Assembly: GCF_009557055.1 (NCBI RefSeq)
Contig: NZ_CP045649.1
Span: 2,207,501-2,271,500 of the forward strand
Direction of reading: 5' to 3'
DNA: 64,000 nucleotides
DNA from: Nocardioides sp. dk884
Lineage (GTDB): Bacteria; Actinomycetota; Actinomycetes; Propionibacteriales; Nocardioidaceae
Shown here: positions 36,194 through 43,344 of the stretch, piece by piece
How the letters are laid out: each line of letters begins with the position of its first letter
Position numbering within the stretch: position 1 is the first letter of the stretch
The notes under the pieces: model-generated
What the model saw: the letters and a program-made list of their open reading frames with translations, nothing else
What the model was told of the DNA's origin: nothing
Databases searched by the model: none
Translations under genes and position numbers: made by a program

Positions 36194-37074
36194 CAGCCGA
36201 CCCGCTCGCCGCGCAGCACCGAGTTCCCCTCGAACGTCGATGCGGCGTCCGCGGCGGGGGCGCGGGTATCGGCATCGTCGTCGGGCAGCAGCAGCCGCCC
36301 GCTCTGCGCGAAGAACTCCACGGGGTTGCGCCACAGCACCCGGTCGACGTCGTCGTCGCTGAACCCGGCGGCGAGCATGGCCTCGCCGGTGGCGCGCGTC
36401 AGCAGCGGGTCGCTGCGACCCCAGTCGGCGGCCGAGTTCACCAGCACCCGCTCGGTCCCACGCTCCTGGAGGATGCGGACCATGCGGTCCGGGTCCATCT
36501 TGGTCTCCGGGTAGATGGAGAACCCCATCCAGCAGCCCCGCTCGTCCACCGGCGCGACGGTGCGTTCGTTGAGGTGGTCGACCACGACCATGCCGGGGTC
36601 GACGCCGGCCTCCTCCACCAGGTCGAGGGTGCGCCGGGTGCCGCCCTCCTTGTCCCGGTGCGGGGTGTGCACCATGGCCGGCAGCCCGAACTCGACGGCC
36701 AGGCCGAGCTGGTGGCGGAAGGAGTCCTCCTCCGCGGCCGTCATCGAGTCGAAGCCGATCTCGCCGACGGCGACCACGCCGTCCTTGTCGAGGTAGCGGG
36801 GCAGCACGTCGAGGACCGCTGTGCAGCGGGGGTCGTTGGCCTCCTTCGGGTTGAGCGCGATCGTGCAGTGGTGGGTGATCCCGAACTGGGCGGCCCGGAA
36901 CCGCTCCCAGCCCACCAACGCGTCGAAGTAGTCGGTGAACGAGCCGACGCTCGTGCGCGGCTGCCCCAGCCAGAACGACGGCTCGACCAGGGCCCGGACA
37001 CCGGCCGCGTGCATCCGTTCGTAGTCGTCGGTCGTGCGCGAGCTCATGTGGATGTGGGGATCGAAGATACGCAT
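36193..37074 (-). CDS. TatD-type metal-dependent hydrolase (EboB position)
   Basis: This 293-residue amidohydrolase-fold protein has FDPHIHMSSRT (metal HxH, residues 6-8), the later metal residues in GEIGFDSM, MVHTPHRDKEG and VVVDHLNERT, and a C-terminal Asp in NSAADWGRSD. It resembles the TatD family, to which EboB belongs. Hydrolysis of a phosphoester, amide or lactone is possible. It lies one base after eboA and overlaps eboE by one, within a strictly coupled operon. Confidence 0.8.
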   Translation of the reverse strand: MRIFDPHIHMSSRTTDDYERMHAAGVRALVEPSFWLGQPRTSVGSFTDYFDALVGWERFRAAQFGITHHCTIALNPKEANDPRCTAVLDVLPRYLDKDGVVAVGEIGFDSMTAAEEDSFRHQLGLAVEFGLPAMVHTPHRDKEGGTRRTLDLVEEAGVDPGMVVVDHLNERTVAPVDERGCWMGFSIYPETKMDPDRMVRILQERGTERVLVNSAADWGRSDPLLTRATGEAMLAAGFSDDDVDRVLWRNPVEFFAQSGRLLLPDDDADTRAPAADAASTFEGNSVLRGERVG

Positions 37075-37075
37075 G

Positions 37076-37714
37076 TCAGCCCTCCGGGTCGGTGGTCGAG
37101 GCGGTCGCGGCGAGCAGTCGGACGGCGTCGTCGGGCACCGGGCGGCCGGCGGCCTCCCGCTCGTCGGCGTAGCGGCGGACCATGGCCGCCAGCTCGGCGT
37201 CGGTGCGGTCGGCGAGCCGGTCCACGGCGCTCAGCGGGACCCCGACGAAGAGGCACTTCAAGACGCCGTGGCGCCAGTCGTGCGGAGCGAGGCGGTCGGC
37301 GTGCGGTCCCATCGCGGCGGCCACCAGACGCACGTCGTTGGTGCGCAGCGCGTCGAGCAACAGGCTCGACGCGTCGATGCGCGGCTCGGCGAGGACGCCG
37401 AGTGCGAGGACGACCGCCCGCTTCTCGTCGGCGTCGCCGTGGCGGTAGAGGTCACCCAGCTCCGCCAGGAGGGTCTCGGGATCGAGACGGGCGGCAGCCG
37501 CGCCGACCAGCTCGACGCGGACGGCGTCCTCGACGCGGTGGTGGTCGTCGAGGACTCCCCGCGCGGTACGCCGGGCGGCGCCGGGGAACAGCCGGCCGAG
37601 CCTCAGGGGGTCGTCGGCCAGGGTGGCGAGCATGTCCTCGAGGCCGCAGACGGCGTCGGCGCCGAGGGCGGCGCGCAGCCGCTCCGGCGCGACGAGCGGG
37701 TGGACGAGGGTCAT
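37076..37714 (-). CDS. eboA: EboA-domain protein
   Basis: This 212-residue all-helical protein matches EboA: LYRHGDADEKRAVVLALGVL, DALRTNDVRLVAAAMGPHA, HDWRHGVLKCLFVGVPL and a C-terminal VRRYADEREAAGRPVP. The motif sequence (N-D-x-R-L-V-A-A...W-x-H-G-V-L-K-C-L-F) is the hallmark of the family. EboA has no known enzymatic activity and may be a scaffold. The ATG overlaps the preceding stop (ATGA). This gene is the strongest marker that the locus is of Ebo type. Confidence 0.85.
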   Translation of the reverse strand: MTLVHPLVAPERLRAALGADAVCGLEDMLATLADDPLRLGRLFPGAARRTARGVLDDHHRVEDAVRVELVGAAAARLDPETLLAELGDLYRHGDADEKRAVVLALGVLAEPRIDASSLLLDALRTNDVRLVAAAMGPHADRLAPHDWRHGVLKCLFVGVPLSAVDRLADRTDAELAAMVRRYADEREAAGRPVPDDAVRLLAATASTTDPEG

Positions 37715-38580
37715 CGGGCACCTCCGGGGACGTGGGCGTCGGCGCCGATGCGCGCCAGGGACTCCTGCAGCGCCGCCATCGACGACCGGGCGACCGCGGG
37801 CGCGGCGTGGGAGTGGCGGGGCAGCTCGACGCAGGCGAGCCCGGCGTACCCCGTGTCGAGGAGCGCCGCGAGGACCGCGTCGAGGTCGAGCTCGCCGGTG
37901 CCGAGCTCCAGGTGCTCGTGCACGTCGCGGACCATGTCGTCGACCTGCACGTTCGCCACCAGCGGTCCCGCGTGGCGCACCGTGGCGGCGGGCGGGCGCG
38001 GCTCGTTGCACACCAGGTGCCCGAGGTCGAGGGTGACCCGCAGGTGCTCGGGGTGCCCGAGCCGGGCGCGCAGCTCGAGCACGTCGTCGAGGGTCGCGAG
38101 GAACATCCCTGGCTCCGGTTCCACGCACACCGTGACCCCGAGGGCGGCGGCGTCGTCGAGCACCGGCCCGAGACCGTCGAGCACCCGGGCCCACAGCTGG
38201 GCGGTCCCGACGTCCGAGGGAGCGGTGCCCGACCAGCACGACATCGCCTCGGAGCCGAGCTCGAAGGCGATCCGCACCGCCCGGCGCAGCAGGTCGACCC
38301 GCCGTTCGCGACCGGCGCTGCTGACCAGGGTGGGCTCGTGCTTGTGCCACGGGTCCAGCACGTAGCGCGAGCCGGTCTCGACGACCGAGGCGAGCCCGTG
38401 GGTCTCGAGACAGCGGCGGGCGTGGCTGACCTGCCCGGTGAGGTCGCCGAAGGGGTCGAAGTGCGGCTGGTCGAGGGTGAGGCCGACGCCGGTGTAGCCG
38501 AGGCCGGCGACCACGGCGCACGCATCGGCGAGGCGGTGGCCCGCGAAGCCGTTCAGCCCGTAGCCGAGACGAAGCGTCAT
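37711..38580 (-). CDS. Sugar-phosphate isomerase/epimerase-like TIM-barrel protein (Ebo-like locus)
   Basis: This 289-residue AP-endonuclease-2-type barrel has RLGYGLNGFAGH, SVVETGSRYVLDPW, VCVEPEPGMFLATLDDV, VTLDLGHLVCNEP, VQVDDMV and CVELPRHSH. The Glu, Asp/His and Glu metal ligands seen in xylose-isomerase-like enzymes are present. It is a second barrel besides EboE, with the shared EPEPG motif, so the two may descend from one another. Start and stop overlap both neighbours by 4 bp. A cyclitol or sugar epimerase role is inferred. Confidence 0.8.
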   Translation of the reverse strand: MTLRLGYGLNGFAGHRLADACAVVAGLGYTGVGLTLDQPHFDPFGDLTGQVSHARRCLETHGLASVVETGSRYVLDPWHKHEPTLVSSAGRERRVDLLRRAVRIAFELGSEAMSCWSGTAPSDVGTAQLWARVLDGLGPVLDDAAALGVTVCVEPEPGMFLATLDDVLELRARLGHPEHLRVTLDLGHLVCNEPRPPAATVRHAGPLVANVQVDDMVRDVHEHLELGTGELDLDAVLAALLDTGYAGLACVELPRHSHAAPAVARSSMAALQESLARIGADAHVPGGAR

Positions 38581-39461
38581 GTCGGGCTCACCGTCCGGGC
38601 GGCCCGGCGCAGCAGCGGGCCCGCGCAGGCGACCATCAGGGCGCCCGCGATGCGTCCCCGCGCGGTGAGCCACGCCGCCTGGAGGAGGGTCAGCCCGCCG
38701 ATGCCGGCGGCAGTGGCGGCCCGCACCCGGGCGGCGTCGTCGGGGTCCGCGACGGCGCGCGCCTGGGCCCCGCCGACGACGGCGGCGTACACGCTCGCGA
38801 GCCCCGCGGCCGCGCAGCGATCTGCCGCGCTCGCCGCCGGGTCGCGCCACGTCGTCGTCAGCAGCACGCCGGCCGCGGCCCCGGTGCCCATCAGCGCCGC
38901 GAGCGCCGCTCCCGGCTCGGCGCCGTGGACCTCGCCGCGGCTGAGAAGCGTGATCCCGGCCGTGTGCACCGCGACCGACGCCGCGGGCGCGACCGCGGCG
39001 CCCGGAGCGGCGGCCGCCCCCAGGAGCACGTCGAGACCGCGGGTCGCGGCCATCACCAGCGGGCCGGCGGGCGAGTCCTTGGCGAGCACGTCGTAGGTCA
39101 CGACGAGGAGGGCGAGCGGCACGCTGATCCGCAGCGCGCGGCGCCCGCCCACGACGGCGGTCACGGCGAGTCCCGCCGCGCCGAGCGCCCCCGCCAGGGC
39201 GAGAGCGGTCCGCGCCGGCACCCGGCCCGACGGGATCACCCGCTCGGGACGCTCGACGGCGTCGACCTCCCGGTCGGCCCAGTCGTTGAGGGCCATCCCG
39301 GACCAGTAGAGGAGGGTGGACCCCAGCGGCATCAGCGCGCCGCTGCTCGCCGGCGGTGCCGCAGACCAGGCCGCCCCGGACCAGGCGTCGCCGGGCACGG
39401 TCAGCGCCGCGGGCAGCCGCACGAGCGCCGCGAGGTCGCGGGCGGCGGGCAGCCCGCTCAC
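38577..39461 (-). CDS. UbiA-type prenyltransferase (EboC position)
   Basis: This 294-residue membrane protein with about eight helices has the two aspartate motifs of UbiA enzymes: NDWADREVDAVERPERVIPSG (about residues 55-75, read as NDxxDxxxD) and a second DVLAKDSPAGPLVMAATRG. UbiA enzymes transfer a polyprenyl group to an aromatic or other acceptor in the membrane. EboC of cyanobacterial Ebo clusters is a UbiA protein. The start is GTG 39461, overlapping the synthase stop. Next to an inositol-3-phosphate synthase, a cyclitol acceptor is an attractive inference. Confidence 0.85.
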   Translation of the reverse strand: MSGLPAARDLAALVRLPAALTVPGDAWSGAAWSAAPPASSGALMPLGSTLLYWSGMALNDWADREVDAVERPERVIPSGRVPARTALALAGALGAAGLAVTAVVGGRRALRISVPLALLVVTYDVLAKDSPAGPLVMAATRGLDVLLGAAAAPGAAVAPAASVAVHTAGITLLSRGEVHGAEPGAALAALMGTGAAAGVLLTTTWRDPAASAADRCAAAGLASVYAAVVGGAQARAVADPDDAARVRAATAAGIGGLTLLQAAWLTARGRIAGALMVACAGPLLRRAARTVSPT

Positions 39462-40606
39462 CGGTCCAGCCCCTGGCGCCAGGCCACGAGGTCGCGCCAC
39501 TGCTCGGCGAGCCGGTGCTCGGTGCCGCCCACCGGGTCCTTGAAGAAGAACGCGAGCTCGGGCAGCGCCCCGGACCGTCCGGCCGCGTGCGCCGCGGAGA
39601 CCAGGCGCGCCAGGTCCAGCACGAGCGGCGCCGCCAGGGCCGAGTCGCAGCCCTGCCAGGTGAACTGCAGGGTCATCCGGGTGCCGAGGAAGCCGTCGAA
39701 CCGCACGTGGTCCCACGCGGTCTTCCACTCCCCGAGGTCCTCGATCTGGTCGATGTGCATCGGGCCGGGGACCGGGTGGCCGACCATGGCGTCCAGGCCA
39801 CTGCGTTTGGCCGACGTCTTGCTACGTGCGGTCTCGGGGTCGGCCAGCGTCGCCCCGTCGCCGCCGCCGAGGAGGTTGACCGAGGCCCAGGAGCGCAGCT
39901 CCAGCGCCCGGGCGGCGAACATCGGGGCGAGCGCCGACTTCACCAGCGTCTCCCCGGTCTTGCCGTCGCACCCGGCGTACGGCAGCCCGCTGCGCGCGGC
40001 CGCCTCGACCACGACCGGCAGCCGCAGGCAGGGACTCGGGGTGAACGCGACGTACGACACGCCGGCCTCGAAGGCCGCGAGGGCGTAGACCGCCGCGCCC
40101 GGCAGCGGGTCCTCGAGGCTGCGCAGGCTCTCGGGGTCGGCGACCGGTGGCTGCGTGCTGGCCACGTCGACGACCACCACCCGGGCCAGGTCGTGGTGCT
40201 CGCGGAACGCCACGAGGTCCGCGGCGAGCCTCCGGACCGCCACGGCGACGGGCTCCTCCCCTGCCACGTAGCCGGGTCGCACGTCGGCGTCGATCGCGGC
40301 GAGCTCGGCGGCCACGGCCCCGACGAGCGCGGCCGGCAGCACGCCGCCGCTGGCCAGCGCCTCGGCCTTCTTGGCCAGGGACGGCGAGACGACGTCGTGG
40401 CCGCCGAAGACCAGGCTGTCCAGGGCCGGGAGGCCCTCGGAGCCGAGCTCGGGCAGCTCGGTGACCATGCCGGTGGTGGGTGCGAGCCCGTGGCGCATCC
40501 CCAGTGCACCGACGACCGCCGTGGTCGCGACCGAGCCGTGGGCGCCCACGAACCACACCCCCGTGCGTGCCGGTCGGTCGTGCGTGCTGCTCTGGTCGCT
40601 CGTCAT
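39458..40606 (-). CDS. Inositol-3-phosphate synthase family protein
   Basis: This 382-residue protein has the NAD-binding loop WFVGAHGSVATTAVVG near the start. It also has the MIPS motifs CDGKTGETLVKSALAP, NLLGGGDGATLADPET and SKTSAKRSGLD, with the catalytic-type Lys residues present. MIPS converts glucose-6-phosphate to inositol-3-phosphate. The sequence diverges from housekeeping Ino1 (GAHGSVAT instead of G-x-GN-CAS), so a variant cyclitol product is possible. It heads the coupled Ebo-like run 40 bp after xylB. An EboD-type cyclase is absent from the window. Confidence 0.85.
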   Translation of the reverse strand: MTSDQSSTHDRPARTGVWFVGAHGSVATTAVVGALGMRHGLAPTTGMVTELPELGSEGLPALDSLVFGGHDVVSPSLAKKAEALASGGVLPAALVGAVAAELAAIDADVRPGYVAGEEPVAVAVRRLAADLVAFREHHDLARVVVVDVASTQPPVADPESLRSLEDPLPGAAVYALAAFEAGVSYVAFTPSPCLRLPVVVEAAARSGLPYAGCDGKTGETLVKSALAPMFAARALELRSWASVNLLGGGDGATLADPETARSKTSAKRSGLDAMVGHPVPGPMHIDQIEDLGEWKTAWDHVRFDGFLGTRMTLQFTWQGCDSALAAPLVLDLARLVSAAHAAGRSGALPELAFFFKDPVGGTEHRLAEQWRDLVAWRQGLDR

Positions 40607-40646
40607 CTGCTGTACCTCGCGTCCTGGTGGGGGGTGGGGGGCTAAC

Positions 40647-42038
40647 TCAGGTCCGCTCGCGCAGGCACGCGTACGCCGCCCGCACGGCGGCACCGCGCTC
40701 GCGCTCCTCCTCAGCCGGGGGCGGTCGCTCCTCGAGCCCGCTGCGCGGCCACGTCGGCGGGGCGCCGGTGCCGGCCAGCGCCCAGGCGGCCTGTCGGGCG
40801 GCGCCCAGCGCGACGTACTCCCCAGGCGCGGGGAAGGCCACCGCCCGGCCCAGCACCGCGGGTGCCAGGGCACGGAGGGCGGCGCTGCGGGTGGCCCCGC
40901 CGACCAGGAGCACACGGGAGGGCTCGACCCCGGACGCGGCGACCAGCCGGTCGACGGCGTCCGCCAGCCCGCAGAGCAGCGCTTCGAAGGCCGCGCGTGC
41001 CAGGTCGGACCGGGTCGTCGCGGGCGTGAGGCCGTGCCAGACGCCGACCGCGTCGGGACGGTCGGGCGTGCGCTCGCCGCCGTAGTAGGGCAGCACGGTG
41101 AGCCCGCCCGAGCCCCAGTCAGCCGAGAGCGCGAGGCGGGCGAGCTCGCCGTGGTCGACGCCGAGCCAGCGCGCCTGCAGGTCCAGGATCCCGGCGGCGT
41201 TCATGGTGGTGACCATCGGCAGGAAGCCGGTGCCGGCGTCCGCGAAGCCCGTCACCGTGCCGGTGCCGTCGGCCACCGGGTCTCGGCTCAGCGCCGAGGC
41301 GACGCCGCTGGTGCCGATCGAGACCAGGACGTCGCCGGGCGCGAGCGCCATGCCGAGCGCCCCGCCCATGTTGTCCCCCGTGCCGGCCGCCAGCACCGCC
41401 CCGGCGCGCGTGTGGGCGGCGACGGCGCCGCCCGGCACCACCTCGGGCACGGCCGCCTCGTGGCCCAGGGCCGCCTTCAGCAGGTCGGGACGCCACCGGC
41501 CGTGGGCGGTGTCGAAGTAGCCGGTCCCCGAGGCGTCGCCGCGGTCGGTGAACGACCGGGTGCCCGGGGCGGCGAGGTGACGGGACACGTAGTCGTGCGG
41601 GAGCAGCACCTCCGCGACCCGCCCGGCGGCCGCGGGCTCGTGGTCGCGGAGCCAGCGCAGCTTGGTGGAGGTGAACGAGGCGACGAGCACGCTGCCCACC
41701 GCCTCGGCGCAGGCCTGTCCCCCACCCATCTCGGCGACCAGGTCGCGGGCGGCGGCGGCCGAGCGCACGTCGTTCCACAGCAGGGCGTCGCGCACCGGCT
41801 CGCCGTCGAGGTCGAGGGCGACCATGCCGTGCTGCTGGCCCGCCACCGACACCGCGGCCGCCCGCTCCAGCAGCGGCCTCACGGCTGCGTCGCACGCCGC
41901 GAGCCACGCGCGGGGGTCGACCTCGGTCCCGGGCGGGTGGGCGGCCGCCCGGGACTCCACCACGGTGCCGTCGTCGGCGTCGACGAGCACCACCTTGGTG
42001 GACTGGGTCGAGGAGTCGATGCCCAGCACGAGGGTCAC
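40647..42038 (-). CDS. xylB: Xylulokinase (FGGY family)
   Basis: This 463-residue FGGY kinase has the phosphate-1 loop LVLGIDSSTQSTKVVLVD, substrate motif SVAGQQHGMVALD, the D-x-S/N-type loop AGTGDNMGGALGMALAPG, and adenosine motif VLLVGGATRSAALRALAP. The QQHG motif with MVALD marks xylulokinases. It makes xylulose-5-phosphate for the pentose phosphate pathway. It lies between a sugar epimerase (12 bp) and the inositol-3-phosphate synthase (40 bp), whereas xylA lies 7.7 kb away past the giant secreted protein. It may phosphorylate xylulose or another ketose produced by the neighbouring epimerase. Confidence 0.88.
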   Translation of the reverse strand: MTLVLGIDSSTQSTKVVLVDADDGTVVESRAAAHPPGTEVDPRAWLAACDAAVRPLLERAAAVSVAGQQHGMVALDLDGEPVRDALLWNDVRSAAAARDLVAEMGGGQACAEAVGSVLVASFTSTKLRWLRDHEPAAAGRVAEVLLPHDYVSRHLAAPGTRSFTDRGDASGTGYFDTAHGRWRPDLLKAALGHEAAVPEVVPGGAVAAHTRAGAVLAAGTGDNMGGALGMALAPGDVLVSIGTSGVASALSRDPVADGTGTVTGFADAGTGFLPMVTTMNAAGILDLQARWLGVDHGELARLALSADWGSGGLTVLPYYGGERTPDRPDAVGVWHGLTPATTRSDLARAAFEALLCGLADAVDRLVAASGVEPSRVLLVGGATRSAALRALAPAVLGRAVAFPAPGEYVALGAARQAAWALAGTGAPPTWPRSGLEERPPPAEEERERGAAVRAAYACLRERT

Positions 42039-42050
42039 GTCACGACCACC

Positions 42051-43055
42051 TCACGACGCCGAGAAGGCGGCGTCGAAAGCGGCCGACGGCGGGTCGAAGG
42101 CGAGGCGTCGGACGAACTCCAGCGCCTCCGGAGCGCCGACGAGGCGGTCCATGCCGGCGTCCTCCCACTCCACCGAGATCGGGCCGTCGTAGCCGATCGT
42201 GTTGAGCATCCGGAACGACGCCTCCCAGGGCACGTCGCCGTGCCCGGTGGACACGAAGTCCCAGCCCCGGCGGGGGTCGGCCCAGGGCAGGTGCGAGCCC
42301 AGCCGGCCGTTGCGGCCGTTGCCGACCTGGCGCTTCGCGTCCTTGCAGTCGACGTGGTAGATCCGGTCCCTGAAGTCCCACATGAACCCGACCGGGTCGA
42401 GGTCCTGCCACACGAAGTGGGAGGGGTCCCAGTTGAGGCCGAACGCCTCGCGGTGCCCGATCGCGTCCAGCGTGGCGACGGTCGTCCAGTAGTCGTAGGC
42501 GATCTCGGAGGGGTGCACCTCGTGGGCGAAGCGGACCCCGCACTCGTCGAAGACGTCGAGGATGGGGTTCCACCGGTCGGCGAAGTCGCGGTACCCCGCG
42601 GCGACCATGTCCTCGGTGGCCGGCGGGAACATCGCGACGTACTTCCAGATCGACGAACCGGTGAAGCCGATGACCGTGTCGACGCCGAGCCGCTGCGCCG
42701 TCCGGGCGGTCAGCTTCATCTCCTCGGCCGCGCGCTGCCGCACGCCCTCGGGGTCGCCGTCGCCCCAGACCTGGGCCGGGAGGATCGCCTGGTGGCGGCC
42801 GTCGATGGGGTCGTCGCAGACGGCCTGGCCCTTGAGGTGGTTGGAGATGGCCCAGGTCTTGAGGCCGTACTTCTCCAGCAGGTCGAGCTTGCCCTGCACG
42901 TAGGCGTCGTCCTCGGCAGCCTGCCAGGGGTCGAGGTGGTCGCCCCAGCACGCGATCTCGAGGCCGTCGTAGCCCCACTCGGAGGCGAGGCGACAGACCT
43001 CCTCGAACGGCAGGTCGGCCCACTGGCCGGTGAACAGGGTGATGGGGCGTGGCAT
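42051..43055 (-). CDS. Sugar phosphate isomerase/epimerase
   Basis: This 334-residue AP-endonuclease-2-type barrel has [71 protein letters not shown] and an ending [11 protein letters not shown]. The Glu-Asp-His-Glu metal set of ketose epimerases is visible. It precedes xylB by 12 bp, so it may feed a ketose to that kinase. It is the first gene of the minus-strand run that continues through the Ebo-like genes. The true substrate is unknown. Confidence 0.85.
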   Translation of the reverse strand: MPRPITLFTGQWADLPFEEVCRLASEWGYDGLEIACWGDHLDPWQAAEDDAYVQGKLDLLEKYGLKTWAISNHLKGQAVCDDPIDGRHQAILPAQVWGDGDPEGVRQRAAEEMKLTARTAQRLGVDTVIGFTGSSIWKYVAMFPPATEDMVAAGYRDFADRWNPILDVFDECGVRFAHEVHPSEIAYDYWTTVATLDAIGHREAFGLNWDPSHFVWQDLDPVGFMWDFRDRIYHVDCKDAKRQVGNGRNGRLGSHLPWADPRRGWDFVSTGHGDVPWEASFRMLNTIGYDGPISVEWEDAGMDRLVGAPEALEFVRRLAFDPPSAAFDAAFSAS

Positions 43056-43143
43056 GGGTGGCTCCTCTATCTCACGGGCGGGGCATCGGTCGGTTGCGGA
43101 AAGCTGACGGACGTGGTGCGGGCGGCGCCTCCAGGGGTGCGAG

Positions 43144-43179
43144 CCGGTGCCGGGACACAGCGCGCTGTCCCGGCACCGG
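43144..43179. terminator. 14-bp hairpin in the 289-bp gap after the giant gene
   Basis: CCGGTGCCGGGACA (43144-43157) pairs perfectly with 43166-43179 around CAGCGCGC. It lies 165 bp beyond the stop of the giant gene and 88 bp ahead of the epimerase start. It may end transcription of the secreted protein. The rest of the gap holds no gene; TCGGTTGCGG occurs twice there, near 43090 and 43268. Confidence 0.45.
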
Positions 43180-43344
43180 TCGCGGGGAGCGACGTCCCGA
43201 GGACGCCGCTCCCCCGCCCTGACGGGGGCCCGGCCACCGGCCGGGTCGCAGGGCCGAACCTGCGATCCGTCGGTTGCGGCACCTCACGACACCGCCTGGC
43301 CGGGACCCCATCTGCGGACGTTCTCCTCTCTCCTCGTCGTGCGC

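Noticed and set aside
35992..39096. Plus-strand open frame of 1034 codons over the Ebo-like genes
   Set aside because: Its translation is Arg/Ala/Gly/Pro-rich low-complexity sequence without domains, and it is antisense to well-recognised genes. Long shadow frames are expected at this GC content.
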